Notes under the pieces: model-generated | What the model saw: the letters and a program-made list of their open reading frames with translations, nothing else | The model's database searches: none | Told to the model about the DNA's origin: nothing | Source: Rhizobium sp. NFR07 | GTDB taxonomy: Bacteria; Pseudomonadota; Alphaproteobacteria; Rhizobiales; Rhizobiaceae | Direction of reading: 5' to 3' | DNA: 64,000 nt | Assembly: GCF_900111905.1 (NCBI RefSeq) | Contig: NZ_FOKM01000001.1 | Span: forward strand, 558,001-622,000 | Shown here: piece after piece, positions 18,340 to 26,539 of the stretch | How positions within the stretch are numbered: the first letter of the stretch is position 1 | Layout of the letters: each line of letters starts with the position of its first letter | Position numbers and translations under genes: made by a program

Positions 18340-19374
18340 ATGCGCACGTCAAAAATCATCCATGTCGTCAGCTGCCATGCGGAAGGCGAGGTCGGCGATG
18401 TCATCGTCGGCGGTGTCGTCCCTCCCCCGGGCGACACGATCTGGGAACAGTCGCGCTTCATCGCCAAGGACGAGACGCTGCGCAATTTCGTGCTGAACGA
18501 GCCGCGCGGCGGCGTCTTCCGTCACGTCAACCTGCTGGTGCCGCCGAAGGACCCGCGGGCGCAGATGGGCTGGATCATCATGGAACCGGCCGACACGCCG
18601 CCCATGTCCGGTTCCAACTCGATCTGCGTCTCCACCGTGCTGCTCGACAGCGGCATCATCCCGATGACCGAACCGGTGACGAAGATGGTGCTGGAGGCAC
18701 CGGGCGGGCTGGTGGATGTCACCGCCGAATGCCGCAACGGCAAGGCCGAGCGGATCACGGTGCGCAATGTGCCCTCCTTCGCCGACAAGCTCGGTGTGTC
18801 GCTGGAGGTTGCCGGGCTCGGGACGCTGACGGTGGACACCGCCTATGGCGGCGACAGTTTCGTCATCGTCGATGCGAAAGCACTCGGTTTCGAGGTGAAG
18901 CCGGACGAGGCCCGCGAGATCGCGGAAGCGGGCGTGAAGATCACCAATGCGGCCAATGAGCAGCTCGGTTTTACCCATCCGGAAAATGCCGGCTGGGACC
19001 ACATTTCCTTCTGCCAGATCGCCGCTCCCCTCACCCGCGAGAACGGCGTTTTGAGCGGCGCCAACGCCGTCGTCATCCAGCCCGGCAAAATCGACCGCTC
19101 ACCGACCGGAACCGGCTGCTCCGCGCGAATGGCGGTGCTGCATGCCCGGGGCGAGATGGCGGTCGGCGAGACCTATATCGGCCGCTCGATCATCGGCTCG
19201 GAATTCCGCTGCAGCATCGATGCGGTGACGAAGATCGGCGAACGGGATGCGATCTATCCGCTGATTTCCGGCCGCGCCTGGATTACCGGCACGCATCAAC
19301 TGATGCTCGACCCGTCCGATCCGTGGCCGGGCGGCTATCGCCTGTCGGACACTTGGCCGAAGATCGGCGGCTGA
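18340..19374 (+). CDS. Proline racemase family enzyme (hydroxyproline epimerase or trans-3-hydroxyproline dehydratase), unusual active site
   Basis: 344 aa from ATG 18340 with GGGAGA seven bases upstream (a GTG one codon earlier is possible). The two family active-site loops are clear. The first reads [10 protein letters not shown], with Ser90 where racemases have Cys. The second reads [13 protein letters not shown], with Thr256 where epimerases have Cys, and with a Cys four residues on (C260). Family knowledge: Cys/Cys gives racemases or epimerases, Cys/Thr gives trans-3-hydroxyproline dehydratase, and a Ser/Cys group also exists. A Ser/Thr pair is outside these. With a pyrroline-2-carboxylate reductase 25 bp upstream, a dehydratase role is the best guess. 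Confidence 0.82.
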   Translation: MRTSKIIHVVSCHAEGEVGDVIVGGVVPPPGDTIWEQSRFIAKDETLRNFVLNEPRGGVFRHVNLLVPPKDPRAQMGWIIMEPADTPPMSGSNSICVSTVLLDSGIIPMTEPVTKMVLEAPGGLVDVTAECRNGKAERITVRNVPSFADKLGVSLEVAGLGTLTVDTAYGGDSFVIVDAKALGFEVKPDEAREIAEAGVKITNAANEQLGFTHPENAGWDHISFCQIAAPLTRENGVLSGANAVVIQPGKIDRSPTGTGCSARMAVLHARGEMAVGETYIGRSIIGSEFRCSIDAVTKIGERDAIYPLISGRAWITGTHQLMLDPSDPWPGGYRLSDTWPKIGG

Positions 19375-19378
19375 GGCC

Positions 19379-20623
19379 TTAGCCGAACCGCTGTGGCAAG
19401 AATGGCACCAGTTCGATCGATGGCGTCTGGCCGGTCAGAATATCGGCGACGAGCCGTGCCGTTCCGGCCGATTGCGTGAGGCCGAGATGACCATGCCCGA
19501 AGGCGTAAATGACGCTCGCCGTCGCCTCGGACCTGCCGATCGCCGGCAGGCTGTCGGGCAGTGACGGGCGAAAGCCCATCCACTGCGTACCGCCATGCGG
19601 CTTCAGGCCCGGCAGAAAATCCTGCGCCTTCTTCAGCATCGCATCCGAGCGGGTGAAATTCGGCGGCAGTTTGAGACCGCCGAGTTCGACCGCGCCGCCG
19701 ACGCGGATGCCGCTTGTCAGCCGGGTGACGACGAAGCCATGGCCGCCGAAGGTAACCTGGGTGCGCAGGTCGAAGGCATCGGCCGGCAGCGTCGTGTTAT
19801 AGCCGCGCTCGGTCTCCAGCGGGATATTTTCACCGAGCGAACGGGCAATCTGGTGGGAAAAGGCACCGGCAGCGAGTACGACCTTGCCGGTCTTCACCAC
19901 CGTGCCGTTCGCGGTGACGATCTCGACGCCGTCGCCGACCGGCCGCAGCGCCTTGACGTTGCCGATCTCGATCGTGCCGCCGCGGGTGCGAAAATTATCG
20001 GCCAGCGCGAGCGTGTAAAATTTCGGATCGGCGATCGAATACCATCCCGGCGTGAAGGTGCCATGGGTGAAGCGCGGGGCGAGACCCGGCTGAATCGCTG
20101 CCATCTCCGCCGCGTCCATATGGCTGAACTCGATCCCGTGACGGGCGCGCGCCTCCCAGCCGGGCATCGAAGCCTGCAGCTCGGCATGGCTTTCATAGAC
20201 CTGCAGATTGCCTTCCTTGCGCAGCATGGACAGCGTTTCGGTAGCGGACAGAAAGCCTTCAAGTTCCGCCTTCGACAGATCCATAAGCGAGGTCTGCGCC
20301 GCGACCGAATGATCGACCCGCGACGGCTGACAGGCCCGCCAGAAGCGGAACATCCAAGGCGCGATATTGAGCGCATAGGCCGGCGGGATGGACAACGGGC
20401 CGAGCGGATCGAGCAGCCATTTCGGTGCCTTCTTCAGGATTCCCGGAGAGGCAAGCGGCAGGATATCGGTAAAGGCGAAGGCACCGGCATTGCCGGCCGA
20501 AGCCCCTGCCGCCGGGCCTTCACGATCAAGCACGGTGACGCTGAGGCCGCGCATCTGCGCGGCGATTGCCGCCGACAGGCCGACCACGCCTGCCCCGATC
20601 ACCACGACATCCGATCTCTTCAT
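19379..20623 (-). CDS. FAD-dependent D-amino acid dehydrogenase, likely D-hydroxyproline dehydrogenase type
   Basis: 414 aa from ATG 20623. The N-terminus has the FAD Rossmann motif VVVIGAGVVGLSAAIAAQMRG (first 27 residues), and the C-terminus has the family pattern YAFGHGHLGLTQSAGTARLV. It resembles DadA-type oxidoreductases of about 410 aa. In hydroxyproline clusters such an enzyme oxidises cis-4-hydroxy-D-proline to pyrroline-4-hydroxy-2-carboxylate, the substrate of the deaminase encoded just upstream. It converges with the racemase-family gene (4-bp gap) and follows the DHDPS-type gene, but a strong terminator lies between these two, so it probably has its own promoter or depends on read-through. 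Confidence 0.85.
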   Translation of the reverse strand: MKRSDVVVIGAGVVGLSAAIAAQMRGLSVTVLDREGPAAGASAGNAGAFAFTDILPLASPGILKKAPKWLLDPLGPLSIPPAYALNIAPWMFRFWRACQPSRVDHSVAAQTSLMDLSKAELEGFLSATETLSMLRKEGNLQVYESHAELQASMPGWEARARHGIEFSHMDAAEMAAIQPGLAPRFTHGTFTPGWYSIADPKFYTLALADNFRTRGGTIEIGNVKALRPVGDGVEIVTANGTVVKTGKVVLAAGAFSHQIARSLGENIPLETERGYNTTLPADAFDLRTQVTFGGHGFVVTRLTSGIRVGGAVELGGLKLPPNFTRSDAMLKKAQDFLPGLKPHGGTQWMGFRPSLPDSLPAIGRSEATASVIYAFGHGHLGLTQSAGTARLVADILTGQTPSIELVPFLPQRFG

Positions 20624-20697
20624 TCTCTCATGCTTCCCGGCTGTCATGCCGGCCGGCAGATCCGGCTACGGCATGTGCACTATTTCGATACGGATAG

Positions 20698-20722
20698 AAA
20701 AAGCCCTCCGCAAGGAGGGCTT
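20698..20722 (-). terminator. Rho-independent terminator after the DHDPS-type deaminase gene
   Basis: A perfect 9-bp stem AAGCCCTCC (20701-20709) and GGAGGGCTT (20714-20722) with a 4-base loop. Read on the minus strand, it ends in TTTTT (complement of 20698-20702). It lies seven bases past the stop of the minus-strand gene at 20729 and would separate that gene from the dehydrogenase gene downstream. Confidence 0.85.
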
Positions 20723-20728
20723 CAAAGA

Positions 20729-21697
20729 TCAGGCAGCAGCCTTGTAGGCCTGCACCGCGCCGGGCAACTTGCTCCAGTCGGCATACCACTTGTCGAAGAG
20801 CGCGAGCTGCGCCTCGACATAGCCACGCTGGCTGTCGGAGAGCACGTCGGTCTCGATGAAGTTCAGTGCGAATTCCTTATTCCCCTTCAGCACCATCATG
20901 TGCTTGAAGTAGAGAACCAGATCCGGGCCTTCGTCGAAGGAGGAAAGCACGCCGAGCGCCTCTTCGAGCTCCTTGGCACGGGCGCGCGCATCGGCGTCGC
21001 CGGCGGCAGCCGCCTGAGCCAGATTGCACAGATGCAGCACTTCCTTCGGCAGGACGTTGCCGATCCCGGTGATCGCACCGGTCGCGCCGCAGTTGACGTA
21101 GCCGTGGAAGACAGCGGTATCGACGCCGATCATCAGGGTGACGTTATCGTCGCGGCTGGTGATGTTTTCAGCCGCATAACGCATGTCGGCAGGGCCGCCG
21201 AATTCCTTGAAGCCGACGAGGTTCGGGTGCTCGGCGCGGAGCGCGAAGAACAAGTCGGCGCGGGTGGCGAAGCCGTAATAGGGGCTGTTGTAGATGACGG
21301 CCGGCAGATCCGGGGCGGCCGAGAGGATCGCCTTGAAATGGGCCTTCTGGGCCGAGATCACCGAACCGCGGGAAAGAACGCGCGGGATGACCATGAGGCC
21401 CTGGGCACCGACCTTCTGGGCATGGGCGGCAAGGGCGACGGCGGAAGCGGAGTTGATCGCGCCCGTGCCGACGATGACCGGAATGCCGGCCTTGACCAGG
21501 CGCTCGACGCCTTCCATGCGCTGTGCATCCGTCAGAAGTGGCCAGTCACCCATCGATCCGCAATAGACGACGGCCGACATGCCCGTTGCGATCAGCTGCT
21601 TGGCCTTGGCGACCAGCGCGTCGAAATCCGGGCTGCGGTCCGCCTTGCACGGGGTCATCAGGGCCGGCACGACGCCGGAAAAGATACTGGCCTTCAT
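20729..21697 (-). CDS. DHDPS-family lyase/deaminase, likely pyrroline-4-hydroxy-2-carboxylate deaminase
   Basis: 322 aa from ATG 21697 with AAGGAG nine bases upstream; a start 29 codons earlier crosses the inverted repeat and is unlikely. Unlike the relative at 9038-9943, the catalytic residues are present: Tyr136 in IYNSPYYG and the Schiff-base Lys164 in VGFKEFGG. The usual GTTGE is changed to CGSMGD (46-51), as in members outside DapA proper. In hydroxyproline catabolism the DHDPS-type enzyme deaminates pyrroline-4-hydroxy-2-carboxylate to alpha-ketoglutarate semialdehyde. The GntR regulator gene is 103 bp upstream and the dehydrogenase gene downstream. Reaction assigned by context. Confidence 0.82.
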   Translation of the reverse strand: MKASIFSGVVPALMTPCKADRSPDFDALVAKAKQLIATGMSAVVYCGSMGDWPLLTDAQRMEGVERLVKAGIPVIVGTGAINSASAVALAAHAQKVGAQGLMVIPRVLSRGSVISAQKAHFKAILSAAPDLPAVIYNSPYYGFATRADLFFALRAEHPNLVGFKEFGGPADMRYAAENITSRDDNVTLMIGVDTAVFHGYVNCGATGAITGIGNVLPKEVLHLCNLAQAAAAGDADARARAKELEEALGVLSSFDEGPDLVLYFKHMMVLKGNKEFALNFIETDVLSDSQRGYVEAQLALFDKWYADWSKLPGAVQAYKAAA

Positions 21698-21740
21698 CTG
21701 TGAGAACTCCTTGAAGCAACTGGCGGGCATGGCATCCCGC

Positions 21741-21784
21741 GTTTCTGGAAAGGAGAATACTCCTTCCAGAAACGTTGTCGACAA
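21741..21784. promoter_or_regulatory. Long inverted repeat next to a TTGTCGACAA palindrome, leader of the deaminase gene
   Basis: GTTTCTGGAAAGGAG (21741-21755) and CTCCTTCCAGAAAC (21760-21773) form a near-perfect 14-bp stem with one bulged base and a 4-base loop. Immediately beside it, TTGTCGACAA (21775-21784) is a perfect 10-bp palindrome of the kind bound by FadR-subfamily GntR proteins. Both sit between the GntR gene and the deaminase start. The hairpin is not followed by a T-tract in either direction, so it is not a standard terminator; operator or mRNA leader structure is more likely. Confidence 0.5.
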
Positions 21785-21799
21785 AAAAAATACAAGAAA

Positions 21800-22504
21800 T
21801 CAAAGATCGATATCGACCCTATCGTTGCGGGTGAGAAGACGGCCGATCTGCTCGACGATCTGTTCGCCATGGGCCTTGCCGAACCGGTCGGCGGCCGTGA
21901 CGTCGCGGGCCTCGATCGCTGCGATGATTTCCTCGTGCTCGTCGACGAAACGCGGCGGCAGCCGGTCTTCATAAGACTGGTAATAAAGCCGCAGCATGCG
22001 GCGCCCCTCGCCGAGCAGCCGATCGAAGAAGGCGGCGTAATAGCTGTTGCGGCCGGCAGCCGCGATCGCGGAATGGAAGGCGGCATTGGTTGCGATCATC
22101 GCCAGCGCATCCTGCGCCTCGACGGCCGCGGTGAATTCCGCCTGGTGCTCGCGGATGATTTCGAGATCTTCCGCGCGGTGATGCTGTGCCGCAAGCCGCG
22201 TGGTCACCCGGTACATCAGCACGAGCGCATCGAAATAGGCGGGCATGCCGAGGAAGTCGATATTCGACACCATGGTCGAGCGGTTGGGCAGCGTCTCGAT
22301 CAACCCTTCCCCGGCAAGCCGGACCAATGCCTCGCGGATCGGGGTGCGCGACATGCCGAAACGGGATGCCAGCTGCACCTCGTCTATAGCGCTGCCGGGT
22401 GCGAGCTTCAGGTCCAGGATCTCGTCACGCAGGAGATCGTAGACGAGCTTTACCCCGGAGCCGCGCTTGCGCTCCAACGTCAGACCCGGATCATTGTCGG
22501 CCAT
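21800..22504 (-). CDS. GntR-family regulator, FadR subfamily (FCD domain), of hydroxyproline-type catabolism
   Basis: 234 aa. The N-terminal winged helix (about residues 15-80) includes RFGMSRTPIREALVRLAGEGLIETLPNRS, a standard GntR pattern. The C-terminal helical FCD domain holds spaced histidines (HHRAEDLEIIREH, FHSAIA, FVDEHEEI) that usually bind a metal and the effector. It lies upstream of the deaminase gene on the same strand, and the same TTGTCGACA core occurs both before it (22517-22526) and before the deaminase. It is therefore probably an autoregulated repressor that releases DNA in the presence of a hydroxyproline pathway compound. Confidence 0.9.
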   Translation of the reverse strand: MADNDPGLTLERKRGSGVKLVYDLLRDEILDLKLAPGSAIDEVQLASRFGMSRTPIREALVRLAGEGLIETLPNRSTMVSNIDFLGMPAYFDALVLMYRVTTRLAAQHHRAEDLEIIREHQAEFTAAVEAQDALAMIATNAAFHSAIAAAGRNSYYAAFFDRLLGEGRRMLRLYYQSYEDRLPPRFVDEHEEIIAAIEARDVTAADRFGKAHGEQIVEQIGRLLTRNDRVDIDL

Positions 22505-22516
22505 ATGTTTCCCCTC

Positions 22517-22526
22517 TTGTCGACAT
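22517..22526. promoter_or_regulatory. Second TTGTCGACA site upstream of the GntR gene
   Basis: TTGTCGACAT begins 13 bp upstream of the GntR start and shares nine of ten bases with the palindrome at 21775-21784. A repeated operator on both sides of the regulator gene suggests autoregulation. The rest of the 233-bp intergenic segment (22505-22737) shows no gene or clear promoter. Confidence 0.5.
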
Positions 22527-22737
22527 GATGTACCATGGCTTTAGCGCATCGGCACGCAAAGATCAGCCGGCGTTTCCCGCCATTGCAGGGTTGCCGACAC
22601 ATTTCTTCATAGGTGAGCTGCATCGGCAAAGCTTGCGCCACGCTTCCGCCGCGCCTAAATAGCGGCTTGTCGCAGGTGGCACGCATCGCTGATGCCCAAA
22701 GTTCGGCGTAACAACAATCCAGGTATCGGGTGCGTTC

Positions 22738-23580
22738 ATGAGTGATGTTCTGGCTGCAAGCAACGGCGTCAAGCAGGTCATCTGCATCAGTTGGGGCACC
22801 AAATACGGCCCCGTTTTCATCAACAAGCTGTACGGCATGGTGAAGCGCAACATCACGCCACCCTTCACCTTTACCTGCTTCACCGATACCCGCGAAGGGC
22901 TGCACCCGGAAATCCTCTGCGAGGACCTGCCGCCGCTCGGCATCGAGAACATGCCGACCAACACCAAGGGCATCTGGCAGAAGTCACGCCTGTGGGGGCC
23001 GACGCTCGGCTCGCTGCGCGGCCCGGTTCTGTTCCTCGACCTCGATCTGGTGATCGTCGGCTCGCTCGATGATTTCTTCACCGTCGGCAAGGCCGATGAC
23101 GTGGTTCTCGCCCGTAACCAGACGACGCCGTTCGAGCGTCTCGGACAGACATCCGTTTTCCGTTTCCCCGTCGGCAAACTGGTACCGATCCAGCAAAAGT
23201 TCCGCGCCAATCCGCAGGCGGTGGCAGACGAGTTCAAGTTCGAGCAGCGCTATGTCACGCGCAATGCGCCGGGCGGCATAACGCTTTTCCCGCGCCGTTC
23301 GGTACTTCACTTCAAGCAGGATTGCCGCTGGCCTTTCCCGCTGAACTATTTCTTCGCCCCTTCCCTGCCGAAGAAAGCGAGGATCGTTCTCTTCCCGCGG
23401 AACTTCCATCCGCAGAATGCCGCGAAGGGCGTTTTCGGCCAGAGCGGACAGGTCGTGTCGCCGCTCACGCACATCATGAATGTGTTCGACAAGGCCAAGC
23501 GCCCGAAAAAGTCCGCCTTCAGGCACCTGCGCCACTATATCCGCCCGGCCCCGTGGGTCGCCGACAACTGGCGGGAATAG
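22738..23580 (+). CDS. Putative glycosyltransferase (DxD-type)
   Basis: 280 aa, soluble, without signal peptide. The segment GPVLFLDLDLVIVGSLDDFF near residues 96-115 contains the DLD acidic motif that binds the nucleotide-sugar metal in GT-A glycosyltransferases. The start region QVICISWGTKYGPVFINKLYGMV resembles the N-terminus of family 8/32-like enzymes common in rhizobia. The substrate is unknown; surface polysaccharide or LPS modification is the usual role. It stands alone, with no other polysaccharide gene nearby, divergent from the GntR gene and convergent with the CoA-transferase gene. The ATG has no strong ribosome site. Confidence 0.7.
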   Translation: MSDVLAASNGVKQVICISWGTKYGPVFINKLYGMVKRNITPPFTFTCFTDTREGLHPEILCEDLPPLGIENMPTNTKGIWQKSRLWGPTLGSLRGPVLFLDLDLVIVGSLDDFFTVGKADDVVLARNQTTPFERLGQTSVFRFPVGKLVPIQQKFRANPQAVADEFKFEQRYVTRNAPGGITLFPRRSVLHFKQDCRWPFPLNYFFAPSLPKKARIVLFPRNFHPQNAAKGVFGQSGQVVSPLTHIMNVFDKAKRPKKSAFRHLRHYIRPAPWVADNWRE

Positions 23581-23611
23581 TCGGCTCGCGCCAGCGGCCA
23601 GCTATTTCGTT

Positions 23612-25144
23612 TCAGATCGCCGGGACGGGATGACGCATCGTGCCGGTCTGCCGCCCGCGCTCATGCCAGGACAACGCTTCCTCCAAAAGATGCGGCGTAT
23701 GCCCGCCGCGCGCGCAGGCTCGAACGAAATAGTCTTCGAGTTCGGCGCGAAAGTCCGGATGGCAGCAGTTTTCGATAATCCTCGAGGCCCGCTCTCGCGG
23801 CGCCAGTTCCCGCAGATCCGCAAGCCCCTGTTCGGTCACGATGATGTCGACGTCGTGTTCCGTGTGGTCGACATGCGGAACCATCGGCACGATGGCGGAA
23901 AGCCGGCCGTCCTTGGCAAGCGACTTGGTGACGAAGATCGAGACATAGGCGTTGCGGGCAAAGTCACCCGATCCGCCGATACCGTTCATCATGTGGGTGC
24001 CGTTGACATGGGTCGAGTTGACGTTGCCGTAGATATCCACTTCCAGCGCTGTATTGATGCCGATCACGCCGAGCCGGCGGATTACTTCCGGATGGTTGCT
24101 GATCTCCTGGGGTCTGAGGACGAGCCGGTCCTTGTAGCGTTCGAAATTTCCGAATACCCGCTCCGCGCAGGCCGATGACAAGGTGATGGACGAGCCGGAG
24201 GCAAACGAGAGCTTTCCCTCGTCGAACAGATCGAACGTGCTGTCCTGCAAGACTTCGCTATACATCCGCAGATGATGGAACGGCCCGGCAGCCAGTCCTT
24301 TCAGGACCGAGTTGGCGACCGTACCGATCCCGGCCTGCAAGGGCTGCAGCGTCAGGTCCAGCCTGCCAGCTGCGACCTCCTTCTTGAAGAAGCTGACGAG
24401 ATGCGCCGCGATCATCCGGGTCTTGTCGTCTTCCGGTTCGACGGCGGAGGCGCTGTCCTTTTCGTTGGTGACGACGATTGCCGCGATCCTGTCCGGGTCG
24501 ATCGGCACATAGTTGAACCCGACCCTGCTGTCGCAGGCGACGACCGGGATGGGAACGCGCGTCGGACGGCGGCCGGGAATATAGATGTCGTGCAGACCTT
24601 CGAGCCCTGCCGACTGGCCGAGATTGATTTCGACGATGATCTTTTTCGCCAGAATGGCGAAGCTTGCCGAATTGCCGATCGACGTCGTCGGCACGATACC
24701 GCCCATCTCGTTGATCGCCGCCGCCTCGACGATCGCATAGTCGATCGGCCCGAGCTGGTTGGAGCGAAGATGCTCGACGGTTTCCGACAGATGCTGGTCG
24801 ATGAACATGACCTCGCCGCGATTGATAGCCGCGCGCAAGACCGCATCCGACTGGAAGGGCATACGCCGCGCCAGGACCTTTGCCTCGGTCAGAACCCGAT
24901 CGATATCGTGCCCGAGCGACGCTCCGGTGATCAGCGTGATCTGGAACGGAGCGACCTTTGCCCGGTCGGCCATGGCCAAGGGCACTGCCTTTGCATCTCC
25001 GGCACGGGTAAAGCCGCTCATCCCGACGATCATACCGTCCTTGATCAAGGATGCCGCCGCCGCCGGGCTCATGATGCGGTCAAGCAGTTCGGGACGACGT
25101 ATGCGATGTTCGATCATGGTCTTGCCCGATTGACGATGCGCCAT
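23612..25144 (-). CDS. Acetyl-CoA hydrolase/transferase family protein (probable succinyl-CoA:acetate CoA-transferase)
   Basis: 510 aa, the normal length for the family of acetyl-CoA hydrolases and succinate/acetate CoA-transferases. Recognisable segments are VGMSGFTRAGDAKAVPLAMADRA near residue 40, LQPLQAGIGTVANSVLKGL near 265 and NTALEVDIYGNVNSTHV near 358, which carries the glutamate that forms the CoA thioester intermediate. Members move CoA between acetate and succinate. The start could be 25117 (nine codons later); neither has a strong ribosome site. It is followed by repC on the same strand after 76 bp (its upstream side) and is probably an independent unit. Confidence 0.85.
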   Translation of the reverse strand: MAHRQSGKTMIEHRIRRPELLDRIMSPAAAASLIKDGMIVGMSGFTRAGDAKAVPLAMADRAKVAPFQITLITGASLGHDIDRVLTEAKVLARRMPFQSDAVLRAAINRGEVMFIDQHLSETVEHLRSNQLGPIDYAIVEAAAINEMGGIVPTTSIGNSASFAILAKKIIVEINLGQSAGLEGLHDIYIPGRRPTRVPIPVVACDSRVGFNYVPIDPDRIAAIVVTNEKDSASAVEPEDDKTRMIAAHLVSFFKKEVAAGRLDLTLQPLQAGIGTVANSVLKGLAAGPFHHLRMYSEVLQDSTFDLFDEGKLSFASGSSITLSSACAERVFGNFERYKDRLVLRPQEISNHPEVIRRLGVIGINTALEVDIYGNVNSTHVNGTHMMNGIGGSGDFARNAYVSIFVTKSLAKDGRLSAIVPMVPHVDHTEHDVDIIVTEQGLADLRELAPRERASRIIENCCHPDFRAELEDYFVRACARGGHTPHLLEEALSWHERGRQTGTMRHPVPAI

Positions 25145-25220
25145 CTCTACATGGACCCGATACCCCGGCCTTGATCAACGTCAACAATGACGCCGGCCGA
25201 TCGGGTGGACGCCGCGGGCC

Positions 25221-26426
25221 TCAAACCCGCAGCGCATTGAGCATCGGCCGGATCGAGAAGCGGTTGAGCTGCGCCTTGCGGGTCAGTTCGCGCAGATATC
25301 CGCCGGCAGACCGGATTGAATCAGCTTTTTCGAGCATGGCCGCGATGACGATCGCCGCGGTCCTATCCCCCATGGCCTGGCGTGCATCCGCCCAGGCGCT
25401 CGGGCTGACCCCCAGCATCGAGCGGACCAGTTCCGCCGCCGACAGCACATCACGCCAATCCTTGACGCCACCCTTCACGTAATCGGCTATCTGCGGGCAG
25501 CGCTGCAGGAATTCCTCCAGCAGGATCGCCTCTTCCTTCGGCTTCCGCTTGGGGGATGCAGGTGCCGCCGCCCGCGTATTTTGCTCTTTGCCGGTTAATT
25601 CAAGATTTGGGTCTGTGTTTGAATTCTGAATATGGCGCTCAAAAAGTACCTCATTGGCGCTCATTTCTTGTTCCGAAAGAGAATTGAGGTATTCGGTCTC
25701 CACCTCCGCACGAAGACGGATGAGCTCTGCACAGCGTGCCTTGAGTGTTTCATGGTCCAGCAGGCGCATGTAGCGTCCGGATAATGCGGCCAGTCGCTCG
25801 TGATACCCCATCCAGTCGCCTGAACGCTCTTCGTGCAGAGCCGCCTCGATGATCTTTGCCACGTCGCGCAGGTGAAGCGTCATCTCGGCCCTCAGCGCCG
25901 CAAGACGTTTGGTCTCTTCCCTCACCTTCTCCGCCGATGCCAGGATCTCCTCGGCGCGCAATGCGAAGGGCGCGAGGTCAAAGCCGAACGCGTCCTCGAC
26001 CTTTCCTTCGCCGTCACGTCGGCAGAAGCGTTTGCCGTTGGCACTGTCGCGGCGGAAGATGAAGCCTCCATCGACAAGCGCCGCCAGATGCCGGCGCAGC
26101 GTCGGCGGCGACATGCCACGCGAGCGGATCGACAGTTCCACATTGGAGGGGAAGACGATGATCGGCTTGCTGCCGTCGAGCTCCCTGTCCTGGTGGAAGC
26201 TGGTCAGCGCCTCGAGTACGCAGATCGACCGGTCGGAAAGACCGTAGACCTCACGCGCCTCGCTCAGCGCCCGTATCAGTTGCCACTTCTCAGCCTTGCC
26301 CTTGTAATTTCCGGCATCGCCCGAGCGCAGGCTTTCCTGCCGGCGCTCGACTTCGGCCTGGAGGGCAAAATTCCGCGCAGTAAAGCGCGCGCCGCCGAAA
26401 GGCGTCGTTGCCATTCTCTCTACCAT
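25221..26426 (-). CDS. repC: RepC, replication initiator of a repABC replicon
   Basis: 401 aa, the usual RepC length. The N-terminus TTPFGGARFT and the region SDRSICVLEALTSFH, with the winged-helix-like LSIRSRGMSPPTLRRHLAALVDGGFI near residues 95-122, are characteristic of RepC. The C-terminal part (RDVLSAAELVRSMLGVSPSAWADARQAMG) is the conserved second domain. RepC binds DNA within its own gene and starts replication. It is the last gene of the minus-strand repABC operon, separated from repB by a 229-bp gap that carries the antisense RNA. GGAG sits seven bases before the ATG inside a small hairpin. Confidence 0.95.
   Translation of the reverse strand: MVERMATTPFGGARFTARNFALQAEVERRQESLRSGDAGNYKGKAEKWQLIRALSEAREVYGLSDRSICVLEALTSFHQDRELDGSKPIIVFPSNVELSIRSRGMSPPTLRRHLAALVDGGFIFRRDSANGKRFCRRDGEGKVEDAFGFDLAPFALRAEEILASAEKVREETKRLAALRAEMTLHLRDVAKIIEAALHEERSGDWMGYHERLAALSGRYMRLLDHETLKARCAELIRLRAEVETEYLNSLSEQEMSANEVLFERHIQNSNTDPNLELTGKEQNTRAAAPASPKRKPKEEAILLEEFLQRCPQIADYVKGGVKDWRDVLSAAELVRSMLGVSPSAWADARQAMGDRTAAIVIAAMLEKADSIRSAGGYLRELTRKAQLNRFSIRPMLNALRV
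25577..25695. other. Probable replication origin (oriV) segment inside repC
   Basis: About 120 bp in the middle of repC is clearly richer in A+T than its surroundings, as expected from repABC replicons where the origin lies within repC. It contains the direct repeat TGGCGCTCA at 25633-25641 and 25655-25663, 22 bp apart (two helical turns). The corresponding protein stretch is a variable linker, consistent with DNA-level constraint. The exact limits are not determinable by eye. Confidence 0.5.
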
Positions 26427-26430
26427 GTGC

Positions 26431-26446
26431 GTCTCCGTGCGGAGGC
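26431..26446 (-). promoter_or_regulatory. Small hairpin masking the repC ribosome-binding site
   Basis: On the repABC transcript, CTCC pairs with GGAG around a GCAC loop; the GGAG is the Shine-Dalgarno sequence seven bases before the repC ATG (26426). In known repABC systems, ctRNA binding promotes a leader structure that hides the repC start. This short stem could be that final structure, but it is small and only manually folded. Confidence 0.4.
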
Positions 26447-26539
26447 AAGTGCCCGGCAGACGTACCTTTCAGCCATAAATCATCGCGCCGAAGCCGGCAT
26501 TACTGCCGTCGACTCTTGACTTTGGGCATCGGAAGTGAT

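Noticed and set aside
19595..21703. A 702-codon open frame on the plus strand
   Set aside because: It runs antisense across the D-amino acid dehydrogenase, a terminator and the DHDPS-type gene, all with clear family motifs. Its product is Arg/His/Gly-rich without any recognisable domain, as expected of a GC-rich shadow frame.
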